The notes: generated by a model not told the origin, from the letters alone. DNA of 58,794 nt from Actinospica acidithermotolerans (GCF_018139625.1 NZ_JAGSOH010000035.1:1-58794), one strand, 5' to 3'. Counted from the first letter of the stretch, positions 8,598 to 19,047 are shown. Numbers and translations are program-made.

Positions 8598-10034
8598 TCA
8601 GCTCAGGAATTCGCCGAGCGCGGCGTGCAGCGGGGCGTCCACCCGGGCCAGCACGCGGGTGCCGGTCTCCAGGTGCGTCTCGCTGAGCAGCTCGCCGTGC
8701 TCGTGGATCCGCGAGATCAGGTCGCCGCGGCCGTACGGGATCACCGCGTCCACCTCGAAGGCGGGGCGCGGCAGGTCCTCCTCGATCGCCGCGAGCAGCT
8801 TGTCGATGCCCGCGCCGGTGCGCGCCGAGACGACCACGGAGTGCGGCTCGCGGCGCAGCAGCCGGGCGATCACGTCCGGATCGGCGGCGTCGGCCTTGTT
8901 GAAGACCACGATCTCCGGGACCTTGGCCGCGCCGATCTCGTGCAGCACCTCGCGCACCGCGGCGAGCTGGCCCTCGGGGTCGGGGTCCGAGGCGTCGACC
9001 ACGTGCAGGATCAGGTCCGCGTCCACGACCTCTTCGAGCGTGGACCGGAAGGCCTCGACGAGCAGGTGCGGCAGGTGCCGGACGAAGCCGACGGTGTCCG
9101 CGACGGTGTAGCCGCGGCCGCCCGCGGTCTCGGTGCGCCGCACGGTCGGGTCCAGGGTGGCGAACAGCGCGTCCTCCACCAGCACTCCGGCGCCGGTGAC
9201 CCGGTTGAGCAGCGAGGACTTGCCGGCGTTGGTGTAGCCGGCGATCGCCACGGACGGGACGGCGTTGCGCCGCCGCTCGTGCCGCTTGGCGTCGCGGCCC
9301 TTGCCGAGCTCCGCGATCTCCCGGCGCATCTTCGCCATCTTCTCGCGGATCCGCCGCCGGTCCAGCTCGATCTTCGTCTCACCGGGACCGCGGGTGGCGA
9401 TGCCGCCGCCCCCGGCCGTGCCGCCGCCGCCCATCTGGCGGGAGAGCGACTGGCCCCAGCCGCGCAGCCTCGGCAGCATGTACTGCATCTGCGCGAGCGC
9501 GACCTGCGCCTTGCCCTCGCGGGACTTGGCGTGCTGGGCGAAGATGTCCAGGATCAGCGCGGTGCGGTCGACCACCTTGACCTTGACCACGTCCTCCAGG
9601 TGGATCAGCTGGGCCGGGGTCAGCTCCCCGTCGCAGATCACCGTGTCGGCGCCGGTCTCGGCGACGATGTCGCGCAGCTCCTTGGCCTTGCCGGAGCCGA
9701 TGTAGGTGGCGGCGTCTGGCTGGTCGCGGCGCTGGGTCACGCCCTCGAGCACCTGGGAGCCGGCCGTCTCGGCCAGCGCCGCGAGCTCGCGCAGCGAGGC
9801 CTCCGCGTCCGCGGCGGTGCCGGAGGTCCAGACGCCCACCAGGACGACGCGTTCCAGGCGCAACTGCCGGTATTCGACCTCGGTGACGTCCTGGAGCTCG
9901 GTCGAGAGCCCTGCCACGCGGCGGAGCGAGGCCCGATCGGCTCGGTCGAACTGCTCGCCGTCGTAGTCGTTCCCCAGCTCCAGATCGTCCCGGGCCTCGT
10001 ACTCGGAATCGACTTCATAACGGGAGTTGGTCAT
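8598..10034 (-). CDS. hflX: ribosome-associated GTPase HflX
   Basis: GTPase that binds the 50S subunit and helps split or rescue stalled ribosomes. The 478-residue protein has the N-terminal HflX domain (ATYIGSGKAKEL, DTVICDGELTPAQ), a Gly-rich linker GGGGTAGGGGIATRGPGETK, then the G domain with P-loop AGYTNAGKSSLLN, G3 DTVGFVRHLPH and G4 NKADA. The ATG at 10034 has AAAGG upstream. A longer in-frame extension to 10127 exists, but it is Arg/His-rich and lacks a good ribosome site. The N-terminal ~50 residues are acidic, as in other actinobacterial HflX. It is bounded by hairpins on both sides, so it is probably a single-gene transcript. Confidence 0.95.
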   Translation of the reverse strand: MTNSRYEVDSEYEARDDLELGNDYDGEQFDRADRASLRRVAGLSTELQDVTEVEYRQLRLERVVLVGVWTSGTAADAEASLRELAALAETAGSQVLEGVTQRRDQPDAATYIGSGKAKELRDIVAETGADTVICDGELTPAQLIHLEDVVKVKVVDRTALILDIFAQHAKSREGKAQVALAQMQYMLPRLRGWGQSLSRQMGGGGTAGGGGIATRGPGETKIELDRRRIREKMAKMRREIAELGKGRDAKRHERRRNAVPSVAIAGYTNAGKSSLLNRVTGAGVLVEDALFATLDPTVRRTETAGGRGYTVADTVGFVRHLPHLLVEAFRSTLEEVVDADLILHVVDASDPDPEGQLAAVREVLHEIGAAKVPEIVVFNKADAADPDVIARLLRREPHSVVVSARTGAGIDKLLAAIEEDLPRPAFEVDAVIPYGRGDLISRIHEHGELLSETHLETGTRVLARVDAPLHAALGEFLS

Positions 10035-10133
10035 CTGTGCCTTTCGCGATCGGTGGTGATGATTCGATGGTCGCACGGGTCGGCGGAGATCGGCATGCGG
10101 ATTTTCCGCCGGCCTTCCCCGCCCCATGCCGAA

Positions 10134-10164
10134 AGCCCCGCCCCGCGGTCGCGGGACGGGGGCT
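10134..10164 (-). terminator. hairpin terminator after the clgR-like gene
   Basis: AGCCCC pairs with GGGGCT and the inner CCCGC with GCGGG across a small loop. It sits about 40 bp past the stop of the HTH regulator gene and upstream of hflX on the same strand. Confidence 0.65.
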
Positions 10165-10206
10165 GCTCGGGGTTTCTCAGAGTCTGCGTCGTGGTCTTCT
10201 TCGCCC

Positions 10207-10824
10207 TTATCGGAGCGCCAGCTGCGGCACCGAGCCCGCGCCGGGCAGGATGACCGGGTAGGCGAGCAGGTTCGGCGAGCCCATCGCGAGGTGCGGGGCG
10301 CCGATGCCGTGGCCGCCCACCTGGCCCGGCGTGCCGGACGGGGCGAGCGCGGCGGCGGTCACCGCGGGGGCCGGTCCGACCGCGAGGTTCTGGCCGCCGT
10401 TGACGGCGCCGACCGCGGCCGGGGTGCGCCGGGTGACCGGACGCGCCGCGGGACGGGCCCCGGGACGCACCGCGCCGCGCGCCACCGGCTTGGCCAGCGG
10501 CATGCTCTTGACGGGGGTCTTGTCCCCGGAACCCACGCGGGCCGGGGGTACCGGCGCGGAGATGCGCTCGGACTCGAGCTGGGCGGCGAGTTCGGCCGCG
10601 GCGAGCTCGATGGACACTTCGCGGAGCACGTCGGACAACCGGGCGTCGAGAGCGTCGCAGATGGCGGCGAGCAGCTCCGAACTCGGCTCTTTCTGGCCGC
10701 GCTCGATCTCGGAGAGGTACCCGGGCGAGATTCTCGCCGCTGCGGCGAGCTGCCGCAGGGTACGCCCTTCGTCCTGGCGCTTGCGCCGCAGCACATCGCC
10801 GAGCAGGCGACGGATCAGGATCAT
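10207..10824 (-). CDS. clgR: XRE-family regulator, ClgR-like
   Basis: DNA-binding regulator. The N terminus (residues ~8-65) is a textbook Xre helix-turn-helix: LRRKRQDEGRTLRQLAAAARISPGYLSEIERGQKEPSSELLAAICDAL is the pattern of ClgR, the activator of clpP and lon protease genes in Streptomyces and related genera. The rest, to residue 205, is Ala/Pro/Gly-rich and probably disordered, with no recognisable domain. The ATG at 10824 follows GGGAGGGAG. The neighbourhood (cinA and pgsA upstream on the same strand, with rimO and ftsK further on) matches the clgR-pgsA-ftsK neighbourhood of actinobacteria. ClgR levels are usually controlled by autoregulation and by Clp proteolysis; here the C terminus is not the usual short degron-like tail, so post-translational control is uncertain. 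Confidence 0.8.
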   Translation of the reverse strand: MILIRRLLGDVLRRKRQDEGRTLRQLAAAARISPGYLSEIERGQKEPSSELLAAICDALDARLSDVLREVSIELAAAELAAQLESERISAPVPPARVGSGDKTPVKSMPLAKPVARGAVRPGARPAARPVTRRTPAAVGAVNGGQNLAVGPAPAVTAAALAPSGTPGQVGGHGIGAPHLAMGSPNLLAYPVILPGAGSVPQLALR

Positions 10825-11237
10825 GGCGTCGCTCCCTCCCTCTCGTGAACTCGTAGTCGGTCTTCGGCCGCGGGTTCCGACCTCGGCCGCGCTCGGCTGG
10901 GAGCCGAGCGCCCGGGCGGCGCCCGTTCGCGCTGCGCCGCCCCACCTTCGGGGAGCGGCTTCCGGCCACCGTACCCGCTCCGGGTCCGGTATTCACCGGG
11001 TCGGCCGGAATTTTCTTCCCGTCCGGACCGGCGATGGCGCCTGGCGCCGGCGGCGCCTTCCCTTCGCCGGGAGGGGCCACCGTACCGTGCAACGGCCGTG
11101 CGTCGAACTAAATTCCCTCGTCCGCACCGTGCTTTCCACGGAGCGTTCAACTGCGGCGTCTGCGACACCACTCACTCTAAGACGTGCCACCGACAGTGCC
11201 GGTTCATGCTTCCGACCGGGAAACTTTTATCGGACGC
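10825..11237. promoter_or_regulatory. 413-bp leader region of the clgR-like gene
   Basis: No credible gene. Contains a perfect 9-bp hairpin (CGCTCGGCT, loop GGG, AGCCGAGCG) at 10890-10910 and a near match to the ClgR operator pattern GTTCGC-N5-GCG at 10925-10938 (last base differs). Two TACGGT elements on the minus strand are possible -10 sequences but lack clear -35 partners. Likely holds the clgR promoter and any cinA 3' end processing signals. Confidence 0.4.
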
Positions 11238-11795
11238 TTACCCCGCGGCCCACGATGTGAGATGTGCCACCGCGCTGGCCAGCGCCAGCCGGGTCGCCGC
11301 GCGCTGGATCTCGCCGCGGTCCCCGGCGAAGCGCTCGTACGCCACCTCGGCGTCCTCCGGGTCCGGCCCGACCACCGCGACGTACACGGTGCCGACCGCC
11401 TTGCCGTCCTGCTCGCTCGGGCCCGCGACGCCGGTGGTGGCGATGCCCACATCGGCCCCGCACAGCTTGCGCACACCCTCGGCCATCTGCCGGGCCACCT
11501 CGCCGTCCACGGCGCCGACCCGGTCCAGCAGCCCCGCGTCCACGCCGAGCACCCGGGCCTTGAGGTCCGTGGCATAGGCGGTCACCGAGCCGCGCAGCAC
11601 CGCCGAGGCGCCCGGCACGGCCGTCACCGCCGCGGCCACCCGGCCGCCGGTCAGCGACTCGGCCACGGCCACCGTGAGCCGGGAGCGCAGCGCCAGCGTG
11701 AACAGCCGCAGCGCCGGGTCTACCTCCTCGGCCGCTCCCGCGTCCCGCGCCGCCCCGTCCCGGCCTGCCTGCGGGTTCGAGCTCATGTCAGCCAT
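11238..11795 (-). CDS. cinA: CinA C-terminal domain protein, nicotinamide-nucleotide amidase (PncC)
   Basis: Hydrolyses nicotinamide mononucleotide to nicotinate mononucleotide in pyridine nucleotide salvage. The 185 residues correspond to the stand-alone CinA C-terminal domain: LTVAVAESLTGGRVAAAVTAVPGASAVLRGSV (active-site region), YATDLKARVLGV and GIATTGVAGPSEQDGKAVGTVY. The N-terminal molybdopterin-like domain of full CinA is absent, as usual in this locus. The ATG at 11795 is 4 bp past the pgsA stop; a second ATG at 11786 is possible. The first 25 residues are polar and not conserved. Probably cotranscribed with rimO and pgsA. Confidence 0.92.
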   Translation of the reverse strand: MADMSSNPQAGRDGAARDAGAAEEVDPALRLFTLALRSRLTVAVAESLTGGRVAAAVTAVPGASAVLRGSVTAYATDLKARVLGVDAGLLDRVGAVDGEVARQMAEGVRKLCGADVGIATTGVAGPSEQDGKAVGTVYVAVVGPDPEDAEVAYERFAGDRGEIQRAATRLALASAVAHLTSWAAG

Positions 11796-11799
11796 CGTC

Positions 11800-12414
11800 T
11801 CACCGCCCGGCGCGCAGCCGCACGGCGCGCACGATGTAGTCCGCTCCGGTCGCCACGGTCAGCACCAGCGCCGCGGCCATCACCACGGTCGCGGTCCACT
11901 CCAGCCAGGCCACGCTCTGCAGCGGCAGCACGTAGAGGAAGATCGCCAGGGACTGGAGCACGGTCTTGAGCTTGCCGCCCGGGCTCGCCGCGATCACGCC
12001 GTACCTGATCACCCAGAACCGCATCAGCGTGATGCCGATCTCGCGGACCAGGATGACGACGGTCACCCACCACCACAGCTCGTGCTGCAGGCTCAGGCAG
12101 ATCAGCGCGGCGCCGATCAGCGCCTTGTCCGCGATCGGGTCGGCGATCTTGCCGAAGTCGGTGATCAGGTGCCTGCGGCGGGCCAGCTCCCCGTCGAGGC
12201 GGTCGGTCGCCGAGGCCAGGAAGAACACGGCCGCCGCGGCCAGCCGCCACCGCGTGTCCTGGCCGCCGTCGTGCACGAAGAGCGCCACGAACAGCGGGAC
12301 CAGCAGGATCCGGAGCATCGTGAGCATGTTCGCGATGTTCCAGTTGGAGACGGGCTCCCGGGACGCCGACGGGTCCGGCGCCACGTCTATCCGCCCGTCG
12401 GCCGGGGTGCTCAC
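11800..12414 (-). CDS. pgsA: CDP-diacylglycerol-glycerol-3-phosphate 3-phosphatidyltransferase family protein
   Basis: Integral membrane enzyme making phosphatidylglycerol phosphate. The 204-residue protein has four or more hydrophobic segments and the CDP-alcohol phosphotransferase signature [10 protein letters not shown]...[12 protein letters not shown] (D-G-x2-A-R-x8-G-x3-D-x3-D). Motifs [18 protein letters not shown] and [15 protein letters not shown] are also typical of PgsA. The GTG at 12414 shares GTGA with the rimO stop, so translation is probably coupled. In mycobacteria the clgR-linked copy is called pgsA3; substrate preference among PG, cardiolipin and PI branches cannot be read from the sequence, but PgsA is the best assignment. 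Confidence 0.9.
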   Translation of the reverse strand: MSTPADGRIDVAPDPSASREPVSNWNIANMLTMLRILLVPLFVALFVHDGGQDTRWRLAAAAVFFLASATDRLDGELARRRHLITDFGKIADPIADKALIGAALICLSLQHELWWWVTVVILVREIGITLMRFWVIRYGVIAASPGGKLKTVLQSLAIFLYVLPLQSVAWLEWTATVVMAAALVLTVATGADYIVRAVRLRAGR

Positions 12415-13928
12415 CCGAGCTCCGCGGCTTGCGCGGCCACGGGCTCCGCGACCAGGTCCACACCCTCGCTGTCCAGCACGACCGCGTCGACCAGGTCGCC
12501 GACCCGGATCCCGGCGAGGGCGCCGGTCAGCCGGACCGAGCCGTCCACCTCGGGACCCTGGTGCGCTGCGCGGCCCTCGGCGTAATCCTCGGAGACCTCC
12601 TCGACCAGCACCCGGACCTTCTCGCCGATCCGCTCGGCGGCCCGCTGGGCCACCAGGTCCTCGGCCAGGTCGGCGAGAGCGGCGGCGCGTTCGTCGATCA
12701 GGTCCTGGTCCAGCTTGTCGGCGAAGCCCGCGGCCTCGGTGCCGTCCTCGTCCGAGTAGCCGAACACGCCGATGGCGTCCAGCCGGGCCTCGGTCAGGAA
12801 GCGCTCCAGCTCGGCGTAGTCCTCGTCGGTCTCGCCGGGGAACCCGACGATGAAGTTGGACCGGGCGCCGGCCTGCGGCACCAGCTCGCGGATCGAGGCC
12901 AGCAGCTCCAGGAAGCGGTCCGTGTCGCCGAAGCGCCGCATCCGGCGCAGCACGCCGGGCGCGCTGTGCTGGAAGGAGAGGTCGAAGTACGGCACCACCT
13001 TGGGCGTGGTGGCCAGCGCGGTCACCAGGCTGGGCCGCAGCTCGGCGGGCTGCAGGTAGGACACCCGGATCCAGTCGAGGCCGTCGATCGCGGACAGCTC
13101 GGGCAGCAGCGTCTCGAGCAGCCGCAGGTCGCCCAGGTCCTTGCCGTAGGACGTGGAGTTCTCGCTGACCAGGACGACCTCGCGAACGCCCTGCTCGGCC
13201 AGCCAGCGGGCCTCGGCGAGGATGTCCGAGGGGCGGCGGGAGAGGAACGCTCCGCGGAAGGACGGGATCGCGCAGAAGGAGCAGCGCCGGTCGCAGCCGG
13301 AGGCCAGCTTCAGCGGGGCCGAGGGCCCGTCGCCGAGGCGGCGGCGCAGCGTGCGCGGTCCCGAGGCGGGGGCGAGCCCGTCCGGCAGGTCGGAGATCTT
13401 CGGGGCGGCGTCCCGGCCGTGCCCATGGCCGGGGACGGACGAGCCACCCGCCTGGCGCTCGACCGGGGTCAGCGGGAGCAGCAGGCGGCGGTCCGAGGGG
13501 GTGTGCGCCTCGACGTGCCCGCCGCCGAGGATGGTGCGCAGCCGGTCGCCGATGTCCTGGTAGGAGTCGAAGCCGAGGACGGCGTCCGCCTCGGGCAGCT
13601 CGTCCGCCAGCTGCTTGCCGTAGCGCTCGGCCAGGCACCCGACCGCGACCACGGCCTTGGTCCGGCCCTGGCCCTTGAGGTCGGAGGCGGCCAGCAGGGT
13701 GTCGATCGAGTCCTTCTTCGCCGCGTCCACGAAGCCGCAGGTGTTGACCACCGCGATCTCCGCGTCCTCGGCCTCGTCGACGAGCTCGAAGCCGTCGGCG
13801 GCGAGGCGCCCGGCGAGCTCCTCGGAGTCCACGTCGTTGCGGGCGCAGCCGAGGGTGATCAGCGCGACCTTGTGGGTCGCGCGTGCGTCTTCGGGCAGCG
13901 TGGATTCGGGCATGGCGGAGCTCGGCAT
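12411..13928 (-). CDS. rimO: ribosomal protein uS12 methylthiotransferase RimO
   Basis: Radical-SAM enzyme that adds a methylthio group to an aspartate of ribosomal protein S12. The 505-residue protein shows the UPF0004 N-terminal domain ([47 protein letters not shown]) with its three cluster cysteines, the radical SAM motif [15 protein letters not shown], and a C-terminal TRAM region (VRVLVEEV...). An insertion of about 50 residues rich in Gly/Pro/His lies between the two domains (around residues 145-195), longer than I expect for E. coli-like RimO but common in actinobacteria. The ATG at 13928 is chosen from two nearby in-frame ATGs. Heads the rimO-pgsA-cinA run. Confidence 0.93.
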   Translation of the reverse strand: MPSSAMPESTLPEDARATHKVALITLGCARNDVDSEELAGRLAADGFELVDEAEDAEIAVVNTCGFVDAAKKDSIDTLLAASDLKGQGRTKAVVAVGCLAERYGKQLADELPEADAVLGFDSYQDIGDRLRTILGGGHVEAHTPSDRRLLLPLTPVERQAGGSSVPGHGHGRDAAPKISDLPDGLAPASGPRTLRRRLGDGPSAPLKLASGCDRRCSFCAIPSFRGAFLSRRPSDILAEARWLAEQGVREVVLVSENSTSYGKDLGDLRLLETLLPELSAIDGLDWIRVSYLQPAELRPSLVTALATTPKVVPYFDLSFQHSAPGVLRRMRRFGDTDRFLELLASIRELVPQAGARSNFIVGFPGETDEDYAELERFLTEARLDAIGVFGYSDEDGTEAAGFADKLDQDLIDERAAALADLAEDLVAQRAAERIGEKVRVLVEEVSEDYAEGRAAHQGPEVDGSVRLTGALAGIRVGDLVDAVVLDSEGVDLVAEPVAAQAAELG

Positions 13929-13978
13929 GCAACCAGGGTATCCGGCCCGTACGCTCGGCCTGGCATTCCCGGTTGCGC

Positions 13979-15238
13979 CTACAGCTGACCCTGCGGGCCG
14001 AAGCTGGTGCTGACGACCTGTCCGTCGGTGCCCTCGCTGGCCACGACCTTGCCGTTGAGCTGCAGCGCCACCCCCGCCGCGTTGCCCAGCGTCACGTCCA
14101 GCCTTGCCGTGTCGGTGAACTCCTTGGTCGTGCCGGGAGCCAGGATGTTCCAGAACAGCTGCTGCCCGGCCGAGTTGACCACGCCGATCCAGACCGGCTC
14201 GGTCTTCGTGCTGATCTTGAGGTCGACCGGCGCCTTCGGCGCGGCGACGGCCGGGGACGGCGTCGGCTTGGGGCTCGAGGCCTTGGGGGCGGGCGTGGCG
14301 TGCTTCTTGGAGACGGCCGCGCCGGCGGCCCCGGTCGGGGCGGTCGCGGCGGGCGAGCCGTGCGGCCAGAGCTGGACCGCGGCGACGAGCCCGACCGCGC
14401 CGATCGCCCCGAGCAGCGCGAGCGACCAGTTCGGCCCCGGCCGCGGCGCCGCGCCCTTCGCGCCCCCGAGGAACGCCGCCGGCGCCTCGTTGACCGCGGC
14501 CCCGTCCGAGACGAGCGGATCGACCAGCCGCGCGGCCGAGCCGGAGTCGGCGTCGGTGAAGTCGTCCCGGCGCGGCTGCTTGAGCGCGGGCAGATCCGGC
14601 GGCGGGGCCGCGCCGACCATCGGCACCAGAGAGGGGACGGCGCCCGGAACGATCGTCGGCAGCACCGCGCGGGCCCGGTTCGTCGCCGCCTGCCGCGCGT
14701 CCTTGCGGGCGGAGCCCAGCGGCTTGTCCGACCGCGGCACGCTGGACGGATGGGCGGTGCGCGGCTTGCGCAGGTCCCGCTTCGTCAGCGGCGGCAGATG
14801 GACCGCGCCGTACATCAGCAGCAGCGGCTCCGGGTCCATCCCGACCGCCTGCGCGTACGCGCGGATGTGCCCGCGCGCGTACACGTCGCCTCCGCAGTGC
14901 TCGAACTGCCCGGCCTCCACCCGCCGCAGCGTCTCCGGCGTGATCCGGGTCAGCTCACTGACCTCGCGCGCGGTCAGGCCCCGGTCGATCCGCGCCTGCA
15001 GCAGCAGTTCGCCGATCTCCCGGTGCCCGGATCCGGGCCCGGAGCCGGCTCCCTGGCCTGAGCCCGAGGCCGAGGCCGCGGGGCCACCCGGGCCGGTGCG
15101 GGAGCCTGAGCCGGCGCGGGAGCCCGAGCCGGTTCCGGAGCGTGGCCCGGATCCCGCGGCCCTGCCGTCCGCCGCCGCACCCCGGTCGCCGTGCTGCTGG
15201 GCCCTGCGGACCCGGTCCTCCCCGTCCTGCTGTGCCAT
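13979..15238 (-). CDS. membrane-anchored HTH protein, RodZ-like
   Basis: Predicted bitopic membrane protein of the RodZ type, a possible cell-shape or envelope factor. It has 419 residues from the ATG at 15238. After a Gly/Ser/Pro-rich stretch (~residues 15-75), an HTH_25 domain begins: [38 protein letters not shown] and [22 protein letters not shown] disordered linker follows, then one transmembrane segment ([21 protein letters not shown]), an Ala/Pro/Lys-rich periplasmic linker and a C-terminal DUF4115-like beta domain ([26 protein letters not shown]). This is the RodZ architecture. It sits between rimO and ftsK, where actinobacterial genomes keep a helix-turn-helix protein of this kind. 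Confidence 0.85.
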   Translation of the reverse strand: MAQQDGEDRVRRAQQHGDRGAAADGRAAGSGPRSGTGSGSRAGSGSRTGPGGPAASASGSGQGAGSGPGSGHREIGELLLQARIDRGLTAREVSELTRITPETLRRVEAGQFEHCGGDVYARGHIRAYAQAVGMDPEPLLLMYGAVHLPPLTKRDLRKPRTAHPSSVPRSDKPLGSARKDARQAATNRARAVLPTIVPGAVPSLVPMVGAAPPPDLPALKQPRRDDFTDADSGSAARLVDPLVSDGAAVNEAPAAFLGGAKGAAPRPGPNWSLALLGAIGAVGLVAAVQLWPHGSPAATAPTGAAGAAVSKKHATPAPKASSPKPTPSPAVAAPKAPVDLKISTKTEPVWIGVVNSAGQQLFWNILAPGTTKEFTDTARLDVTLGNAAGVALQLNGKVVASEGTDGQVVSTSFGPQGQL

Positions 15239-15520
15239 TTCCCGCCTCCGGTGCTGTGCTCTACGCGCGACCCGTTTATCTGCTTGCCTTACCGGATGCA
15301 CCTGCCCGGTTCCGGGGCGCCCGTCCCCTCCCGAGCCGTGGATTCCCCCGATTGGCGGGCGCGCGTCCGACCGGCTAACGCACCGTCAGCTGGAAAGGTC
15401 ACGGTCAGCGACGTGCCGAAATCCGCACCGCCGAAGGCGGCGGGGAACCCGGATGTCGGAAGCGGAGCGCATGGCGCGGGTGAGGCGTCGCCATCAGCGA
15501 CAGCGCCGCCGACGCCGTCC

Positions 15521-18106
15521 CTACCCCTCCGCGTTCAGGCCGTCCACGACCTGCTGCAGGTCGTCGGGGCGGACGAGGACTTCGCGGGCCTTGGCGCCTT
15601 CGCTGGGGCCGACCACGCCGCGCTGTTCGAGGAGGTCCATGAGGCGGCCGGCCTTGGCGAAGCCCACGCGCAGCTTGCGCTGGAGCATGGAGGTGGAGCC
15701 GAACTGGCTGGAGACGATGAGCTCGGCCGCTTGGACCAGCAGTTCGAGGTCCTCGCCGATCTCCTCTTCGGGCTTCCTGGCGGCGGCCTGGCCCTCGGTG
15801 ACGTCGCTGCGGTACTCGGCCTGCAGCTGGGACTTGCAGTGCTCGACGATGGCGGCGATCTCTTCGTCGGAGAGATAGGCGCCCTGGAGGCGGACGGGCT
15901 TGGAGGCGCCCATGGGCAGGAAGAGGGCGTCGCCCCTGCCGACGAGCTTCTCGGCGCCGGGCTGGTCGAGGATGACGCGGGAGTCGGCGAGGGAGGAGGT
16001 GCCGAACGCCAGCCTTGACGGGACGTTGGCCTTGATCAGGCCGGTGACGACGTCGACGCTGGGGCGCTGGGTGGCGAGGACCAGGTGGATGCCGGCCGCG
16101 CGCGCCAGCTGGGTGATGCGGACGATGGAGTCCTCGACGTCCCTCGGCGCGACCATCATGAGGTCGGCCAGCTCGTCGACGATGACCAGCAGGTACGGGT
16201 ACCTGCGGTACTCGTAGTCGGCGCCGAGCGGGGGCTTGACCTTGCCGGCCTCGAACGCCTTGTTGTAGTCGTCGAGGTGGCGGAAGCCGGTCTCCGCGAG
16301 CACGTCGTAGCGCTGCTCCATCTCGCGCACGACCCATTGCAGCGCCTCGGCCGCCTTCTTCGGCGACGTGATGATCTTCGTGACCAGGTGCGGCACGCCG
16401 TCGTAGGCCGTCAGCTCGACGCGCTTGGGATCGACGAGGATCAGCTGCACCTGCTCGGGCGTGGCGCGCATCAGGATCGAGGTAATCAGCGTGTTGATGC
16501 AGGTGCTCTTACCGGCGCCGGTGGCCCCGGCGACGAGGATGTGCGGCATCTTCGTCAGGTTCGCGGAGACGTTCTGGCCCTCGACGTCCTTGCCCAGGCC
16601 GACGAGCATGGGGTGGCTGTCGGCCACCGCCTCGTCCGCGCGCAGGATGTCGCCGAGTGAGACCATCTCGCGGTCGGTGTTCGGGATCTCGATGCCGATC
16701 GCGCTCTTGCCGGGGATCGGCGAGAGGATGCGCACGTCCGCCGAGGCCACCGCGTAGGCGATGTTCTTCGACAGGGCCGTGATGCGCTCCACCTTGACCG
16801 CCTGGCCGAGTTCGACCTCGTAGCGGGTCACCGTCGGGCCCCGGGTGAAGCCGGTGACCTTGGCGTCCACAGAGAACTGCGCGAAGACCCCGGTCAGCGA
16901 CTCGACGACCGCGTCGTTCACCTTGGAGCGGGCCTTGAGCGGCGCGCCCTGGGCGAGCAGGTCCATCGACGGGAGCTGGTAGTCCTGGCCGCTGAGCAGG
17001 GTGACCTGCTCGACGCGCGGGGACGAGGACGGGGCGGCCGCCGCCTTCTTGCGGGCCCTGGCCGCCTTCCGCTCCTGGATCTCCTGCTCCTTCTGCTGCT
17101 GGATCGGCAGCGGGAGCAGGACGGTGGGCTCGGCGAGGTCCGGGTCCTCGGGCAGGTCGGGGTCGACGTCGGGGACGGCAGGCGCGAGCTGGAGGCCGCG
17201 GACGGCCTGCAGGTCGCTCGGCTCCTGCTCGCCGTCGATGCGCGGGTCGTCCTCGGGCAGCCGGCCGTGGAAGGTGCCCTCGAGCAGGCGGTCGGCCGTC
17301 ACGCGGGCGCGGCGCAGCCGGTCGGGGATGCGGTAGACCGGCGTCGCGGTCGTCACCAGCAGGCCGAAGAAGGTCAGCAGCACCAGCAGCGGGACGGTCA
17401 CCCACTGGCTGAAGACGGCGGACAGCGGCGCGGAGGCGAACCAGCCGAGCCAGCCGGTGCCGTGCCGCATCGCCTCGGCGCCCATCGAGGGGCGCGGTGC
17501 GCCGCGGGCGATGTGCACGATGCCGAGCACGCCGAGGCTCAGGCAGGTCAGGCCGATGACGATGCGGCCGAGGTCGTCGGCGGTGTCCTTGGGGTGCCGC
17601 ATCACGCGCACCGCGAGGCCGAGCAGCAGCAGCGGGACGGCCCAGGCCAGGCAGCCGACGGCGCCGACCACGACGGTGTAGACGCCGCTGCCGAGCCAGC
17701 CGGGCATCTTGTGGAATATGGCCGCGCCCACGACCAGCGCGAGGCCGATCAGCAGCAGGCCCCAGCCGTCGCGCCGGTGGTCCGGGTGCAGGCCGCGCGG
17801 TTCGGCGACGGCCTGCTGCGCGTCGTCGGAGGTGCGGGCCCCGGGCAGATCGCTGGCCATCCCGGCCCGCCCGACGGCCTGCCGCCGCCGTCCGGTGCGC
17901 GCGACCGCGCCGACCGACCGGCTGGCGCCGAGCCAGAGCACGGAGAAGAACAGCTCGACCGCGCGCACCAGCAGTTCTATCGGGCCGGGGATCGTCGGCG
18001 TCCTCGCGGCCTGGGCTCTGCCCTTCGCGGACGCGCCGGGCCTCGCGGCGGCCTTCTTGGCCGGACGCTTGGCCTGGGTGCGCTTGGCCGGGGCACGGGA
18101 CGGCAT
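15521..18106 (-). CDS. ftsK: DNA translocase FtsK
   Basis: Septum-located ATP-driven DNA pump that clears the chromosome terminus during division or sporulation. It has 861 residues. A basic N-terminal stretch precedes four transmembrane helices (around residues 110-270, e.g. [18 protein letters not shown] and [16 protein letters not shown]). A linker leads to the motor: [20 protein letters not shown] (alpha), Walker [10 protein letters not shown], Walker [36 protein letters not shown], and a gamma winged-helix ending ([29 protein letters not shown]) that reads KOPS-type signals. The linker is short compared with E. coli, normal for Streptomyces. Start ATG at 18106. The 210-bp gap upstream contains the duplicated osaB 3' end. 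Confidence 0.95.
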   Translation of the reverse strand: MPSRAPAKRTQAKRPAKKAAARPGASAKGRAQAARTPTIPGPIELLVRAVELFFSVLWLGASRSVGAVARTGRRRQAVGRAGMASDLPGARTSDDAQQAVAEPRGLHPDHRRDGWGLLLIGLALVVGAAIFHKMPGWLGSGVYTVVVGAVGCLAWAVPLLLLGLAVRVMRHPKDTADDLGRIVIGLTCLSLGVLGIVHIARGAPRPSMGAEAMRHGTGWLGWFASAPLSAVFSQWVTVPLLVLLTFFGLLVTTATPVYRIPDRLRRARVTADRLLEGTFHGRLPEDDPRIDGEQEPSDLQAVRGLQLAPAVPDVDPDLPEDPDLAEPTVLLPLPIQQQKEQEIQERKAARARKKAAAAPSSSPRVEQVTLLSGQDYQLPSMDLLAQGAPLKARSKVNDAVVESLTGVFAQFSVDAKVTGFTRGPTVTRYEVELGQAVKVERITALSKNIAYAVASADVRILSPIPGKSAIGIEIPNTDREMVSLGDILRADEAVADSHPMLVGLGKDVEGQNVSANLTKMPHILVAGATGAGKSTCINTLITSILMRATPEQVQLILVDPKRVELTAYDGVPHLVTKIITSPKKAAEALQWVVREMEQRYDVLAETGFRHLDDYNKAFEAGKVKPPLGADYEYRRYPYLLVIVDELADLMMVAPRDVEDSIVRITQLARAAGIHLVLATQRPSVDVVTGLIKANVPSRLAFGTSSLADSRVILDQPGAEKLVGRGDALFLPMGASKPVRLQGAYLSDEEIAAIVEHCKSQLQAEYRSDVTEGQAAARKPEEEIGEDLELLVQAAELIVSSQFGSTSMLQRKLRVGFAKAGRLMDLLEQRGVVGPSEGAKAREVLVRPDDLQQVVDGLNAEG

Positions 18107-18217
18107 GGTTCGAGAGTACTCGAAGATCCCGGCCGGATGCCGGTTCTGATCCCGCCGGACACGGCGTCAGAACGGTGAGCGGTCGCCAACAGGCGGCTGT
18201 ACGGCCGTTGGCCGACG

Positions 18218-18397
18218 GGGCGGCTCAGGTCAGAGCGTCAAGGGCCGAACGCAGCCGGCCGAGCCTCGTGTTGAGCGTGTCGAGCGCGGCGGTCAGCTCG
18301 GCGCGGCGCGGGCGGCTCAGGTCAGAGCGTCAAGGGCCGAACGCAGCCGGCCGAGCCTCGTGTTGAGCGTGTCGAGCGCGGCGGTCAGCTCGGCGCG
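18218..18397. repeat. 88-bp perfect tandem duplication of the osaB 3' end
   Basis: Bases 18218-18305 are repeated exactly at 18310-18397 (92-bp period). The right copy holds the last 27 codons and stop of osaB; the left copy is an untranslated duplicate lying just beyond the stop in the transcription direction. No divergence between copies, so the event is very recent or an assembly artefact. Confidence 0.9.
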
Positions 18398-18979
18398 CGG
18401 GATCGCGCCGTCGGCGGCGGGCGACGAGCCCGCGGAGGTGCCTGCCGCCAGCCGCTCCAGGCCGTGCACGTTCTCCTCCACCGCCGCGAGCCGCGCCGCG
18501 AGCTCGGCGACCAGCCACGCGCCGTCCCGGCCGGCCTCGTCGCGCGCGGCGAGCCGGTCGGTGAGCAGCTGGGCCTGCTCCTTGAGCAGCAGGTTCTTCC
18601 GGTGCAGCTCGACGAAGACGGAGACCTTCGCGCGCAGGATCCACGGGTCGAAGGGCTTGGCCAGGTAGTCCACCGCGCCCGCCGCGTAGCCGCGGAAGGT
18701 GTGGTGCGGGCCGTTGGAGACCGCGGTCAGGAAGATGATCGGGATGTCCTTGGTCCGCTCCCGCCGCTTGATGTGCGCGGCGGTCTCGAAGCCGTCCAGG
18801 CCCGGCATCTGCACGTCCAGCAGGATCACCGCGAAGTCCTCGGTGAGCAGCGCCTTGAGCGCCTCCTCGCCCGAGGTCGCCCGCACCAGGGTCTGGTCCA
18901 GGGCGCCGAGCACGGCCTCGAGGGCGACCAGGTTCTCCGGGCGGTCGTCCACGAGCAGGATCTTCGCCCTTTCGGCCAT
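18317..18979 (-). CDS. osaB: response regulator OsaB
   Basis: Partner of the hybrid kinase OsaA in osmoadaptation (known from S. coelicolor). The 220-residue protein has a receiver domain: DD at 11-12, phosphoacceptor D55 in VILLDVQMPGLDGFE, Thr/Ser in IIFLTAVSN and Lys in DYLAKPFDP. After residue ~125 it continues as a helical, probably coiled-coil region (LHRKNLLLKEQAQLLTDRLAARDEA) and a low-complexity tail, with no DNA-binding domain. Output is therefore by protein contact. ATG at 18979. The gene lies 68 bp downstream of osaA on the same strand, so cotranscription is likely. Its last 27 codons are duplicated directly downstream. Confidence 0.88.
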   Translation of the reverse strand: MAERAKILLVDDRPENLVALEAVLGALDQTLVRATSGEEALKALLTEDFAVILLDVQMPGLDGFETAAHIKRRERTKDIPIIFLTAVSNGPHHTFRGYAAGAVDYLAKPFDPWILRAKVSVFVELHRKNLLLKEQAQLLTDRLAARDEAGRDGAWLVAELAARLAAVEENVHGLERLAAGTSAGSSPAADGAIPRAELTAALDTLNTRLGRLRSALDALT

Positions 18980-19047
18980 GGGTGCTTCGCCTTCCAGCTC
19001 CGGCTGCGGGTGGTGGTGGTGACGGTGGCGGCTGTGGGTGCCGCGCT

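Noticed and set aside
10031-11092. 353-codon minus-strand frame across the clgR region
   Set aside because: Overlaps clgR and hflX starts in another frame; Arg/Pro-rich shadow.
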